The translations under genes were made by a program, and so were the position numbers. A stretch of DNA of 64,000 nucleotides from assembly GCF_900112425.1 (NCBI RefSeq), contig NZ_FOLP01000003.1:248001-312000 (forward strand), written 5' to 3'. The notes beneath the pieces are model-generated. The model saw only the letters and a program-made list of their open reading frames with translations, ran no database searches and was not told where the DNA came from. The stretch comes from Variovorax sp. OK212 (GTDB lineage: Bacteria; Pseudomonadota; Gammaproteobacteria; Burkholderiales; Burkholderiaceae_C). This document shows, in pieces, positions 18,903 through 27,567 of this stretch. Each line of letters starts with the position of its first letter. The stretch's first letter is position 1.

Positions 18903-20093
18903 TCAGAGGCGTGCCAGCCGCTCCAGCGCCGCGAGCAGGGTCTCGTCCTTCTTGGCGAAGCAGAAGCGCACCACGCGCTGGTCGAAACCGTTGCCGTAGA
19001 AGGCCGACAGCGGAATGGCGGCCACGCCGATCTCGCTGGTGAGCCACAGGCAGAAGTCGGCCTCCGACAGGTCGCTGACCGCCGAGATGTCGACGCACTG
19101 GAAGTAGCTGCCTTCGCTGCGCAGCAGCCTGAAGCGCGTCTTCTCGGCCAGGCCCGCGGCGAACAGGTCGCGCTTGCGCTGGTAGAACGCCGGCAGTTCC
19201 AGATACGGCCTGGGCTCGGCCATGTACTGCGCGAGCGCGTGCTGCATGGGCGTGTTCACGGTGAACACGTTGAACTGGTGCACCTTGCGGAACTCGGCCA
19301 TCAGCGGGGCCGGCGCGGCCACGTAGCCGACCTTCCAGCCGGTGACGTGGTAGGTCTTGCCGAAGCTGCTCACGATGAAGCTGCGCGCGGCCAGGCCCGG
19401 GAAGCGCGCCACGCTTTCGTGGCGGGCGCTGTCGAACACCATGTGCTCGTAGACCTCGTCGCTGATGACGAACACGTCGGTCGGCGCGAGCAGGTCTTCG
19501 AGCTGGCGCATCTCGGCGGCGGTCCAGACCGTGGCGCTCGGGTTGTGCGGCGTGTTGATGATGATCGCGCGCGTGCGCGGCGTGAGCGCGGCGGCGATCT
19601 TGTCGAAGTCGGGGCGGAAGGTGCCGGGCACCAGCGGCACGCGCACCACGCTGCCGCCGGCCAGCTCGATGTTGGGCACGTAGCTGTCGTAGCAGGGCTC
19701 CAGCACGATCACTTCGTCTCCCGGGCGCACCACGGCCAGGATGGCCGTGATGATGGCCTGCGTGGCGCCGGCCGTGACGGTGATTTCCGTGGCCGGGCTG
19801 TAGCCGTGGCCGTACATCGCCGAGAGCTTGCCCGCGATGGCTTCGCGCAGCGCCGGGATGCCGGGCATCGGCGGGTACTGGTTGTGGCCGGCGGCCATGG
19901 CGGCCGTGACGTCCTCGAGCAGCTTCGGGTCGCAGTGGAAATCGGGGAAGCCCTGGCCCAGGTTGACGGCGTTCTTCTCGGCGGCCAGCGCCGACATGAC
20001 GGTGAAGATGGTGGTGCCCACGGAGGGCAGCTTGGTGCCGACGTCGGGCGTGCGTGGGACGGGTGGGGTGGGTGGGGTGTGAACCGTGCTCAT
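18903..20093 (-). CDS. Methionine/kynurenine-type PLP aminotransferase (YbdL-like)
   Basis: This 396-aa class I/II aminotransferase shows NLGQGFPDF near the start, ITVTAGATQAI, NTPHNPSATVW, ISDEVYEHMVF and the PLP lysine in SSFGKTYHVTGWKVGY. These features are typical of the methionine aminotransferase/kynurenine aminotransferase group (YbdL, MtnE-like). Such enzymes can close the methionine salvage pathway by aminating 2-keto-4-methylthiobutyrate. The ATG overlaps the cysB stop as ATGA, which links it to sulfur metabolism. Confidence 0.9.
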   Translation of the reverse strand: MSTVHTPPTPPVPRTPDVGTKLPSVGTTIFTVMSALAAEKNAVNLGQGFPDFHCDPKLLEDVTAAMAAGHNQYPPMPGIPALREAIAGKLSAMYGHGYSPATEITVTAGATQAIITAILAVVRPGDEVIVLEPCYDSYVPNIELAGGSVVRVPLVPGTFRPDFDKIAAALTPRTRAIIINTPHNPSATVWTAAEMRQLEDLLAPTDVFVISDEVYEHMVFDSARHESVARFPGLAARSFIVSSFGKTYHVTGWKVGYVAAPAPLMAEFRKVHQFNVFTVNTPMQHALAQYMAEPRPYLELPAFYQRKRDLFAAGLAEKTRFRLLRSEGSYFQCVDISAVSDLSEADFCLWLTSEIGVAAIPLSAFYGNGFDQRVVRFCFAKKDETLLAALERLARL

Positions 20094-21031
20094 AGCTCGT
20101 AGTCTTGTTGGTGGCCGCTCAGGGCCTTGGCGATCAGGTTGCGGTCGAGGCGGTCGCTCAGCAGTTCGGCGAACTTGAAGACGAAGTTGCGCAGATAGGC
20201 GCTGCGCTTGAACGCGACCCGCGCGATATTCTGGCCGAACACATGGCCCATGGGACGCACCACGAGGTCGGCGTTCGACTCGTCGCGCACCGCCATCTCG
20301 GCCACGATGCCCACGCCCAGGCCGAGGCGCACGTAGGTCTTGATCACGTCGGAGTCGATGGCTTCCAGCGCGATGCGCGGCGTGAGCTTCTTCTGCGCGA
20401 ACGCGTGGTCGATGCGCGTGCGGCCGGTGAACGAGGGGTGGTACGTGATGATCGGTTCGGCCGCCAGGTCCTCGAGCGAAATGCGCTCCTTGGCGGCCAG
20501 CGGATGCTCCTTGGGCAGCACCAGCACGTGCTGCCATTCGTAGCAGGGCAGCGTGACCAGTTCGGCGTAGCCGTCGAGCGACTCGGTGGCGATGCCGATC
20601 TCGGCGATTTCGTCGATCACCATGCGCGCCACCTGGTCGGGCGAGCCCTGGTGCAGGCTCACGTTGACCTTGGGGTAGGCCTCGCGCAGGTTGGCCACGG
20701 GCACCGGCAGCACGTAGCGCGCCTGGGTGTGGGTGGTGGCGATGGAGAGCGTGCCGCTGTCCTGCGCGCTGAACTGTTCGCCGATGCGCTTGAGGTTGCC
20801 CACCTCTCGCATGATCAGCTCGATGCTGGCGATGACGTGCTGGCCCGGCTCGGTGACGCGTTTGAGGCGCTTGCCGTGGCGCGCGAAGATCTCGACGCCC
20901 AGTTCTTCCTCGAGCTCGATGATGGCCTTGGAGACGCCAGGCTGCGAGGTGTGCAGCGCCTTGGCCGCTTCGGTGAGGTTCAGGTTGCGCCGCACGGCTT
21001 CCTGAACAAACTTGAACTGATGCAGATTCAT
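20090..21031 (-). CDS. cysB: CysB-family LysR regulator of sulfur assimilation
   Basis: The 313-aa protein starts MNLHQFKFVQEAVRRNLNLT with the helix-turn-helix AAKALHTSQPGVSKAIIELEEELG, both hallmarks of CysB/Cbl proteins. The effector domain includes ATTHTQARYVLP and PSFTGRTRID. CysB activates cysteine biosynthesis genes in response to N-acetylserine or O-acetylserine and sulfide. It is followed with a 4-bp overlap by the aminotransferase and preceded by the siroheme-type chelatase gene. Two inverted repeats lie just upstream. Confidence 0.92.
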   Translation of the reverse strand: MNLHQFKFVQEAVRRNLNLTEAAKALHTSQPGVSKAIIELEEELGVEIFARHGKRLKRVTEPGQHVIASIELIMREVGNLKRIGEQFSAQDSGTLSIATTHTQARYVLPVPVANLREAYPKVNVSLHQGSPDQVARMVIDEIAEIGIATESLDGYAELVTLPCYEWQHVLVLPKEHPLAAKERISLEDLAAEPIITYHPSFTGRTRIDHAFAQKKLTPRIALEAIDSDVIKTYVRLGLGVGIVAEMAVRDESNADLVVRPMGHVFGQNIARVAFKRSAYLRNFVFKFAELLSDRLDRNLIAKALSGHQQDYEL

Positions 21032-21035
21032 ATCA

Positions 21036-21057
21036 AATTCCGTCTTATTACGGAATT
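21036..21057. promoter_or_regulatory. Perfect inverted repeat upstream of cysB
   Basis: AATTCCGT and ACGGAATT are separated by CTTATT and lie five bases upstream of the cysB ATG. The position suits an autoregulatory operator, or a hairpin in the cysB leader covering the ribosome-binding region. Confidence 0.55.
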
Positions 21058-21085
21058 CATTATGCCTTCGGAATCTATCGAAATG

Positions 21086-21099
21086 CCCGAATGTTCGGG
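21086..21099. terminator. Hairpin between cbiX and cysB
   Basis: CCCGAA-TG-TTCGGG forms a compact stem five bases past the cbiX stop. On the minus strand it is followed by CATTTCGAT, so the T-run is poor. It may be a weak terminator or attenuator between the lpt/cbiX string and cysB. Confidence 0.4.
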
Positions 21100-21104
21100 A
21101 TTGT

Positions 21105-21494
21105 TCAGCTTTTGATGGCGATTCTGGCCAGCAGTTCGACCAGTTCGGGCTCTTCGCCCACGATGCGGGCGAGCGTGAACTCGGTGTTCGGCCACGCCTG
21201 GCGCAGTGCCTCGATCTGGTGCGGGAGGTCTTCGCGCGCGTGCTTGCCCATGCCCAGGAACAGCGGCACCACGCGGATGGCGGTGGCGCCGGCGGTGATG
21301 AGGGCGGCCGTTGCCGTGTGCAGGTCGGGCGCGGCGAGCTCCATGTACGCGCAGGTCACGAGCGCGTCGGGCGCACGCGAGGTCACGCGCGCGGCCACGG
21401 CCTCGATCGGTTCGCGCCAGCGCGTGTCGCGCGAGCCGTGCGCCAGCAGCACGATGCCCAACGCCTGCCTGCCTGCGGGTGTCCTCATCGTCAT
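21105..21494 (-). CDS. CbiX/SirB-like chelatase (sirohydrochlorin chelatase family)
   Basis: The 129-aa single-domain protein begins with GIVLLAHGSRDTRW, where the histidine is a likely metal ligand, and contains VVPLFLGMGKHAREDLP, which gives the second histidine site. This is the short CbiX(S) form. It may insert iron or cobalt into sirohydrochlorin; beside cysB, iron for siroheme of sulfite reductase is the likeliest use. The ATG overlaps the lptG stop (ATGA). Confidence 0.88.
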   Translation of the reverse strand: MTMRTPAGRQALGIVLLAHGSRDTRWREPIEAVAARVTSRAPDALVTCAYMELAAPDLHTATAALITAGATAIRVVPLFLGMGKHAREDLPHQIEALRQAWPNTEFTLARIVGEEPELVELLARIAIKS

Positions 21495-22603
21495 CGTCGC
21501 AACACCAGCCAGCTGAAGGCCGTGAGGGACATCACCGAATAGATCATTCCCGGCGCCGCCGCCGTGAGCCACGGTGACCAGTTGCTCAGGTTGCCGAGGT
21601 AGCCGAACACGTTGTTCAGCAGGAAGAAGCTGATGCCGATCATCACGCCGCCGAACACGTAGGTCGTGATGCCGGCCTGGCGGAAGTGCAGGTAGGCGAA
21701 GGGCAGGGCGAGCACCACCATCACCAGGCACGAGAGCGGGTAGAACACCTTGCGCCAGAACTCGATCTCGTAGCGCTGGGCCGTCTGGCCGTTGGCGTCG
21801 AGGTGGCGGATGTAGTCGAACAGGTCGATCGTGCCCATGCGGTCGGGGCGCAGCAGCGCCACCGACACCATCTCGCCGGTCAGCGAGGTCGGCCAGTTCA
21901 GCTGCGGGATCTTGGTGGTGACGATGTGTGCCTGGTCGGCCGTGCTGCGGGTGTCGTACTTCTGCTCGTCGACGTCGGTGAGCATCCAGTGCCCGTCGTT
22001 GCCGATGGTGGCCGAGGCCGCGGTGATCTGGGTGCTGATGTAGCCGTTGTCGTCGAACTCGAAGATGCGCGGGTTCTTCAGCGCGCCCTTGCGGTCGATG
22101 GCCAGCACGTTCACCGCGTACGACACGTCGCCGCGCTTTTCCTTGAGCCAGGCGCCCGTGTTGCCGGCCAGCGAGTAGGTGCCCTGGTACTTGGCCTTGA
22201 GCAGCTGGCCGGTGCGCTCGGACGCCGGCGCCACGTAGTCGCCGATGGCGAAGGTCAGCACCACGAAGCCGATGCCCAGCAGCAGCAGCGTGCGCAGCGC
22301 GCGCCACGGGCCCAGCCCGCTGGTGCGCAGGATGGTGTATTCGGAGCTCTGTGCGAGCCGCGCCATCACGAAGATGGAACCGATCAGCACGGTGATGGGC
22401 AGCAGCTCGTACAGGTGGCTCGGAATGAGCAGCATCACGTAGACGAGCGCCTGCATGGCCCCGTAGTTGAGGCTGTCCGGCTTGCCGATGGACTGCAGTT
22501 CGTCGACGAAGTCGAAGAAGAAGAAGAGGCTCAGGAAGCCGAGCGTGACGAACGCCACCGACTTCAGCACCTCCACGTAGATCAGGCGTCTTATCGTTTT
22601 CAC
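21491..22603 (-). CDS. lptG: LPS export ABC transporter permease LptG
   Basis: LptG forms the inner-membrane LptB2FG complex that extracts lipopolysaccharide and passes it to LptC. The 370-aa protein has three N-terminal and three C-terminal membrane helices around a periplasmic beta-jellyroll (about residues 125-265). It starts MKTIRRLIYVEVLKSV. Its ATG overlaps the lptF stop and its stop overlaps cbiX. Confidence 0.96.
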   Translation of the reverse strand: MKTIRRLIYVEVLKSVAFVTLGFLSLFFFFDFVDELQSIGKPDSLNYGAMQALVYVMLLIPSHLYELLPITVLIGSIFVMARLAQSSEYTILRTSGLGPWRALRTLLLLGIGFVVLTFAIGDYVAPASERTGQLLKAKYQGTYSLAGNTGAWLKEKRGDVSYAVNVLAIDRKGALKNPRIFEFDDNGYISTQITAASATIGNDGHWMLTDVDEQKYDTRSTADQAHIVTTKIPQLNWPTSLTGEMVSVALLRPDRMGTIDLFDYIRHLDANGQTAQRYEIEFWRKVFYPLSCLVMVVLALPFAYLHFRQAGITTYVFGGVMIGISFFLLNNVFGYLGNLSNWSPWLTAAAPGMIYSVMSLTAFSWLVLRR

Positions 22604-23727
22604 GTGGGTTCGATCTTGGGTGTGGGCGCGATGGCGGCGCTGTCACGCCGTGCGCGCGGCGTGCGGCGGCCCCAGTTGTTCTGGCGCGCGCTCAGCCATG
22701 CGAGGTTGATCAGCAGCACGCCGCCGTGCAGCGCCAGCATGAAGCCGCCCATGCTGAAGCGGCCCGAGCTGATCCAGCTCTGCCCCAGGTTCAGCATGTT
22801 GTAGTAGACGACGAAGGCAAACAGCGCCAGCAGCAGGTTGCCGCTGCGCCCGACGCGCGGGTTGGCGCTGGAGACGTTGAGCGCCAGCAGCACGAAGTTG
22901 ATGGCGGTGAACAGCATGCCGATGCGCCAGGCCAGCTCACCGCGGCTCGGGGTGCTGGCGTCGGCCAGCAGCGACACGGTGGTGCGCGCGCGCGGCGGCG
23001 TTGCGTCGTTCACCAGGCCGTTGTTGCCGCCGGCGCGGGTGCCGTAGGTCTTGAATTCGCTGATCTTCAGGCCGGTGTTGGCCATCGGCTGCTCCAGCCG
23101 CTGGCCGCTGTTGAGCAGCAGGTAGCGCGAGTCGCCGATGTTCTCGATGCTGCCGCTGCGCGCCGAGGTGGTGATCTGCAGGTTGCGCTCGATCGACCAG
23201 ATGAAGACGTTGGTGGCCTTGGAGTTGTCCGGCGTGTCCTTGTCGATGAAGAACACCCGCACGCGGCCGGCGGATTCGCGGAACTCGCCCGGCGACACGC
23301 GCTCGATGTCGCTGCGCTGCTCGTACTGCTGGCGCATGCCGATGGTCTGCGAGTTGGCCCAGGGCCAGCCCACCAGCGCCATCACCGCGATGAGGATGAG
23401 CACCGGCCAGGCGAAGCGGAACATGGGCTTCACGAAGTCCATGAGGCCGCGTCCGCTCGAAAACCAGATCACCATCTCGCTGTCGCGGTACATGCGCGAC
23501 AGGGTGCCGACGATGGCGATGAACAGGCTCAGGCTCAGGATGGTCGGCATGTAGCCGAGCACCGTGTAGGCCATCACCAGGAACACCTCCTGCGGATTCA
23601 CACTGCCCTTGGAGGCAAGCCCCAGGGTGCGGATGAGCATCATGGTCATCACGATGGTGACCAGGACCACGAGGGTTGCTCCGAAGCTGCGGGACAGCTC
23701 CTTGCGTAGGGAAGAATGGAATAACAT
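22600..23727 (-). CDS. lptF: LPS export ABC transporter permease LptF
   Basis: LptF is the partner permease of LptG in LPS export. The 375-aa protein starts MLFHSSLRKELSRSFGATL, and has six predicted membrane helices and a periplasmic jellyroll (about residues 115-265). The C-terminal tail is basic and proline-rich. It diverges from pepA with only 21 bp between start codons, so its promoter must lie inside the pepA coding sequence or in the tiny gap. Confidence 0.96.
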   Translation of the reverse strand: MLFHSSLRKELSRSFGATLVVLVTIVMTMMLIRTLGLASKGSVNPQEVFLVMAYTVLGYMPTILSLSLFIAIVGTLSRMYRDSEMVIWFSSGRGLMDFVKPMFRFAWPVLILIAVMALVGWPWANSQTIGMRQQYEQRSDIERVSPGEFRESAGRVRVFFIDKDTPDNSKATNVFIWSIERNLQITTSARSGSIENIGDSRYLLLNSGQRLEQPMANTGLKISEFKTYGTRAGGNNGLVNDATPPRARTTVSLLADASTPSRGELAWRIGMLFTAINFVLLALNVSSANPRVGRSGNLLLALFAFVVYYNMLNLGQSWISSGRFSMGGFMLALHGGVLLINLAWLSARQNNWGRRTPRARRDSAAIAPTPKIEPT

Positions 23728-23748
23728 CGTTCGAGGAAAAAAAGGATT

Positions 23749-25302
23749 ATGGACTTTCAACTCAAGACCCTCACCGTCGCCCAGGCTGCAGCCGAGAAAT
23801 CCGATGTCCTGATCGTGCTCGTCGGCAGCGCTGCCCTCACTGGAAAAGACCCGATTTCCGTGCTCGCCGCCAGCGCCCGCAAGGCCGGCGACCTGCCCGA
23901 CAAGGCCGGCAAGCTGCTGTCGCTCTACCGTCCGGAAGACGTCGTCCCCGCGCGCGTGCTGCTCGCCGCCATCGGCGACGGCAAGCCCGCCTCGGTGCGC
24001 AGCGGCGTGATTGCCGCGGTTGGCGCCGCCAAGGCCCAGGCACCCAAGCGGGTGGTCGTGGTGTTCGCCCAGCCGGCGGACGCCGCCGCGGTGGCGGCCG
24101 CCGTCACGGCCTCGGCCGACGCCAGCTACGTCTACACGACCACCAAGTCGAAGGCCGAGCCGCGCAGCATCCGCAACCTGACGCTCGGCGTGGCCGATGC
24201 CGCGGCCGTCACCGGCGCCTTCGACACCGCCCGTGCCACCGTGCGGGGCATCGAGCTGGCCAAGGAGTGGGGCAACCGCCCGGCCAACCACGCCACGCCC
24301 ACGCTGCTGGCCGAAGCCGCCAAGGGGTTGGCCAAGCTGGCGAACATCAAGTGCGAAGTGCTGGGGCCGAAGGAAGTCGAGAAGCTCGGCATGGGCGCAT
24401 TCGCAGCCGTCGCGCAGGGCTCGGCCGAGCCGCTGCGCTTCATCGTGCTGCGCTATCACGGCGCGGCCAAGGACCAGGCGCCCGTGGTGCTGGTCGGCAA
24501 GGGCATCACCTTCGACACCGGCGGCGTCTCGCTCAAGCCGGCGGCCGAAATGGACGAGATGAAGTTCGACATGTGTGGCGCGGCCAGCGTGCTCGGCACC
24601 TTCCGCGCGCTTGGCGACATCCAGCCCGCCATCAATGTGATCGGCCTGATTCCCTCGTGCGAGAACATGAACGACGGCCGCGCGGTGAAGCCGGGCGACG
24701 TGGTCACCAGCATGAGCGGCCAGACCATCGAGGTGCTCAACACCGACGCCGAGGGCCGGCTCGTCCTGTGCGACGCGTTGACCTATGCGAAGCGTTTCGA
24801 CCCCGCCGCCGTGATCGACATCGCCACCCTCACCGGCGCCTGCGTGGTGGCCCTGGGCGGCGTGCGCAGCGGCCTGTTCTCGAGCGACGAAACGCTGGCC
24901 GCCGCGCTGGAGTCGGCCGGCGAGGTCTCGCAAGACCGCTGCTGGCGCCTGCCGCTGGACGACGACTACGCCGAAGGCCTGAAGACCAACTTCGCCGACG
25001 TGGCCAACATCGCCGGGCGCGCCGGCGGTGCCATCACCGCGGCCAAGTTCCTGCAGCGCTTCACCAGCGAGTTCGCGTGGGCGCACCTCGACATCGCGGG
25101 CACGGCCTGGAAGAGCGGGGCGGCCAAGGGTTCCACGGGCCGGCCGGTGGGCCTGCTGGTGTCGTACCTGACGACCCGCGCGGGCGCCGCCGAGGCATCG
25201 GTCAAGGAGAAGGGGCTGAAGGCAGTCAAGACAGCCAAGGCAGCAAAGACAGCCAAGGCCGTCACGGTGCCAGCCACACCGAAGGCGCGGACCGCGAAGT
25301 GA
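23749..25302 (+). CDS. pepA: Leucyl aminopeptidase PepA (M17)
   Basis: PepA is a cytosolic hexameric di-metal aminopeptidase. In Escherichia coli it also binds DNA in site-specific recombination and carAB control. The 517-aa protein contains VGKGITFDTGGVSLKP, NTDAEGRLVL, the family signature, and the metal and catalytic residues within them. AAGGA precedes the ATG. The last 35 or so residues are an unusual lysine/alanine-rich tail encoded by an 18-bp tandem repeat. holC overlaps the stop in a GTGA. Confidence 0.96.
   Translation: MDFQLKTLTVAQAAAEKSDVLIVLVGSAALTGKDPISVLAASARKAGDLPDKAGKLLSLYRPEDVVPARVLLAAIGDGKPASVRSGVIAAVGAAKAQAPKRVVVVFAQPADAAAVAAAVTASADASYVYTTTKSKAEPRSIRNLTLGVADAAAVTGAFDTARATVRGIELAKEWGNRPANHATPTLLAEAAKGLAKLANIKCEVLGPKEVEKLGMGAFAAVAQGSAEPLRFIVLRYHGAAKDQAPVVLVGKGITFDTGGVSLKPAAEMDEMKFDMCGAASVLGTFRALGDIQPAINVIGLIPSCENMNDGRAVKPGDVVTSMSGQTIEVLNTDAEGRLVLCDALTYAKRFDPAAVIDIATLTGACVVALGGVRSGLFSSDETLAAALESAGEVSQDRCWRLPLDDDYAEGLKTNFADVANIAGRAGGAITAAKFLQRFTSEFAWAHLDIAGTAWKSGAAKGSTGRPVGLLVSYLTTRAGAAEASVKEKGLKAVKTAKAAKTAKAVTVPATPKARTAK
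25219..25263 (+). repeat. 18-bp tandem repeat encoding the PepA tail
   Basis: Two units, 25219-25236 and 25237-25254, differ at two bases. A half unit follows to 25263. They encode KAVKTA/KAAKTA, a basic tail at the PepA C-terminus. Confidence 0.8.
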
Positions 25303-25739
25303 CAGAGATCGGCTTTCACTACAACGCCCCGGACAAGCTGAACTACGCCTGCCGGCTGGTTCGCAAGGCCGTGAATGCGCGCGGCCTGCGCGTGGTGGTC
25401 GTGGGCGATGCGCAAACGCTCGATGTGGTGGACGCCGCGCTCTGGCAGCTGTCGCCGGTGGACTTCGTTGCGCATTGCCGCGCCGACGCACCGGCGCATG
25501 TGGTGGCGCGATCGGCCGTGGTGCTGTCGGCCGAGGGCGCCGACGCGGCCTCGCTGCCGCACCGCGAAATGCTGGTGAACCTCGGCCTCGACGTGCCCGC
25601 GGGCTTCGAGCGCTACGAGCGCATGATCGACATCGTGAGCGACGAGGCCAACGACCGCCAGGTCGGCCGCTCGCGCTGGCGGCACTATGCCGACCGCGGC
25701 TACACCATCCAGCCCCACGACTTCGCAAAGAGTTCCTGA
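25299..25739 (+). CDS. holC: DNA polymerase III chi subunit HolC
   Basis: HolC binds HolD and single-strand-binding protein, linking the clamp loader to SSB-coated DNA. The 146-aa protein has the pattern EIGFHYNAPDKLNYACRLVRKA and the C-terminal IDIVSDEANDRQVGRSRWRHY...GY. The start is GTG at 25299, overlapping the pepA TGA, so it is coupled to pepA, the classical pepA-holC order. Confidence 0.94.
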   Translation: MTEIGFHYNAPDKLNYACRLVRKAVNARGLRVVVVGDAQTLDVVDAALWQLSPVDFVAHCRADAPAHVVARSAVVLSAEGADAASLPHREMLVNLGLDVPAGFERYERMIDIVSDEANDRQVGRSRWRHYADRGYTIQPHDFAKSS

Positions 25740-25740
25740 C

Positions 25741-26136
25741 ATGGCCAGCAACCTGCGCACGCCACCGCGGTTCGTCCCCACGCTGACGACCGTGCTCGAG
25801 GTTCCGCCGGAGCCCGCGGCCGTCGAGCCCGAGGCCGCATCGGCCATCCAGCCGGACCCCGCGAGCGCGATGGCATTGCCGCCGGCCATGCAGCTGTCGC
25901 AGGCCGAAATCGTCAGCCTCGAAGAGCAGCTTCTGCACCGCGTCTTGCAGCGCGTCGACCTGTCGCTGGAAGAGCGTTTGAGCGACACCGTGTCAGCTGC
26001 GATTCAGCATCAGCTCGACGCAATGGTGCCGCGTTTGCGCAATGAAATCGAAGCCGTTTTGCGCGCTTTGGTGATCGAGGCAATGGCCGCCGAACTCTCG
26101 GAAAACACAGGGTCTACGCCAGCTTCCGGCGTGTAA
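25741..26136 (+). CDS. Conserved hypothetical protein downstream of holC
   Basis: The 131-aa protein has a proline/alanine/glutamate-rich first half and an amphipathic helical second half (LSQAEIVSLEEQLLHRVLQRVDLSLEERL to NEIEAVLRALVIEAM). It has no signal and no named motif. It starts one base after the holC stop, so it is cotranscribed. The function is not known; a role with the replication or protease genes is only contextual. Confidence 0.75.
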   Translation: MASNLRTPPRFVPTLTTVLEVPPEPAAVEPEAASAIQPDPASAMALPPAMQLSQAEIVSLEEQLLHRVLQRVDLSLEERLSDTVSAAIQHQLDAMVPRLRNEIEAVLRALVIEAMAAELSENTGSTPASGV

Positions 26137-26145
26137 ATCCTCGGC

Positions 26146-26151
26146 TAAACT
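26146..26151 (+). promoter_or_regulatory. Candidate -10 element for the binding-protein gene
   Basis: TAAACT lies about 120 bases before the start codon and just after the upstream gene; the -35 is poor. If used, the mRNA has a leader of about 115 bases, with a weak CCGG/CCGG hairpin and six T around 26218-26243. Confidence 0.3.
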
Positions 26152-26272
26152 GCGCCGCAGGTCGGAAGGGCGTGAGGGTGCCGCTGGTCCGCGGCGCGAA
26201 ACTTGCGAGGTCTGCGCGCCCGGATCACACGACCGGTTTTTTATTGTTCTCATCCAAGTTCTGGAGGTTCCC

Positions 26273-27487
26273 ATGCAATTGAAATGGACTGCGGTCGCAC
26301 TGGCTGCAATCACGCTTGTGGCTTGCGGCAAGAAGGAAGAAGCTGCTGCTCCCGCTGCGGCGCCGGCGCCTACGGCTGCGGCCCCGGCTGCACCTGCACC
26401 CGCACCTGCCGGAGACACGCTGGTCGTCAAGATCGGCCATGTGGCACCCACCAGCGGCCCGATTGCCCACCTCGGCAAGGACAACGAGTTCGGCGCCAAG
26501 ATGGCCATCGAGGACCTGAACGCCAAGGGCCTCAAGATCGGCGACAAGGTTGCCAAGTTCGAACTGGTTCCCGAAGACGATGCCGGTGATCCGAAGCAAG
26601 GCACCGCAGTCGCCCAGAAGCTCGTGGACGAAAAGGTCAACGGCGTGGTCGGTCACCTGAACTCGGGCACCACCATCCCCGCCTCGAAGCTGTACAGCGA
26701 CGCCGGCATTCCGCAGATCTCGCCTTCGGCCACGAACCCGAAGTACACGCGTCAAGGCTTCAAGACCACGTTCCGCGTGGTGGCTGACGACACGCAACTC
26801 GGCGGCACGCTGGGCAAGTACGCAGTCGAAACGCTCAAGGGCAAGAACATTGCCGTGATCGACGACCGTACCGCCTACGGCCAAGGCGTTGCCGAGGAAT
26901 TCGAGAAGGCTGCGAAGGCTGCCGGTGCCACCATCGTGGGCCACGAATTCACCACCGACAAGTCGACCGACTTCAACGCCATCCTGACCAAGCTGAAGGC
27001 TTCCAAGCCCGACGTGCTGTTCTTCGGCGGCATGGACGCCGTTGGCGGCCCGATGCTCAAGCAGGTCAAGCAACTCGGCATGAACGTCAAGTTCATGGGC
27101 GGCGACGGCCTGTGCACCGGCGAACTGCCGAAGCTGGCTGGCGATGCCATCGGCGAAGACATGGTGGTGTGCGCTGAAGCCGGCGGCGTGGACGGCGACT
27201 TCAAGCAGCCGCTGGAAGACTTCAAGGCCAGGTTCAAGACCAAGAACGGCGTCGAAGTGCAGATCTATGCACCGTACGTGTACGACGCGGTCAACGTGCT
27301 GGCCGAAGCCATGGTCAAGGCCGGTTCGTCCGACCCCGAGAAGTACCTGCCTGAAGTCGGCAAGGTGCAATACAAGGGCGTGACCGGCCCGATCGCCTTC
27401 GACGAAAAGGGCGACATCAAGAACGGTGCCCTGACGCTGTACACCTACAAGGGCGGTGCGCGTACACAGATCGCCGTGGTGCGCTGA
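26273..27487 (+). CDS. Branched-chain amino acid ABC transporter substrate-binding lipoprotein
   Basis: The 404-aa protein is a Peripla_BP_6 (LivJ/LivK-like) solute-binding protein. A signal with lipobox LVAC (cysteine 18) is followed by a 25-residue alanine/proline linker and two lobes (VVKIGHVAPTSGPIAHLGKDNEFG; VNGVVGHLNSGTTIPA; VLFFGGMDAVGGP). GGAGG precedes the ATG. Codon use is strongly biased (many AAG and CTG), as in highly expressed genes. No permease or ATPase is next to it, so it works with a transporter encoded elsewhere. A terminator follows. Confidence 0.94.
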   Translation: MQLKWTAVALAAITLVACGKKEEAAAPAAAPAPTAAAPAAPAPAPAGDTLVVKIGHVAPTSGPIAHLGKDNEFGAKMAIEDLNAKGLKIGDKVAKFELVPEDDAGDPKQGTAVAQKLVDEKVNGVVGHLNSGTTIPASKLYSDAGIPQISPSATNPKYTRQGFKTTFRVVADDTQLGGTLGKYAVETLKGKNIAVIDDRTAYGQGVAEEFEKAAKAAGATIVGHEFTTDKSTDFNAILTKLKASKPDVLFFGGMDAVGGPMLKQVKQLGMNVKFMGGDGLCTGELPKLAGDAIGEDMVVCAEAGGVDGDFKQPLEDFKARFKTKNGVEVQIYAPYVYDAVNVLAEAMVKAGSSDPEKYLPEVGKVQYKGVTGPIAFDEKGDIKNGALTLYTYKGGARTQIAVVR

Positions 27488-27511
27488 TCCGCTGATTCGC
27501 ATCAGCCAAAC

Positions 27512-27536
27512 AAAAAGGGCCTTCGGGCCCTTTTTT
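27512..27536 (+). terminator. Intrinsic terminator of the binding-protein gene
   Basis: The stem GGGCC/GGCCC is closed on a TTCG tetraloop, with flanking A and T runs (AAAAA and TTTTTT). It starts 24 bases after the stop. It is symmetrical and could also serve the facing minus-strand receiver gene. Confidence 0.93.
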
Positions 27537-27567
27537 CATTTCTGCTCGGCAAGCGTCCTGGTGCGGT

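Noticed and set aside
22600..25938. A possible long N-terminal extension of LptF running antisense through pepA.
   Set aside because: LptF begins with the conserved MLFHSSLRKEL at 23727. The extension is antisense to pepA and holC and has no protein-like character.
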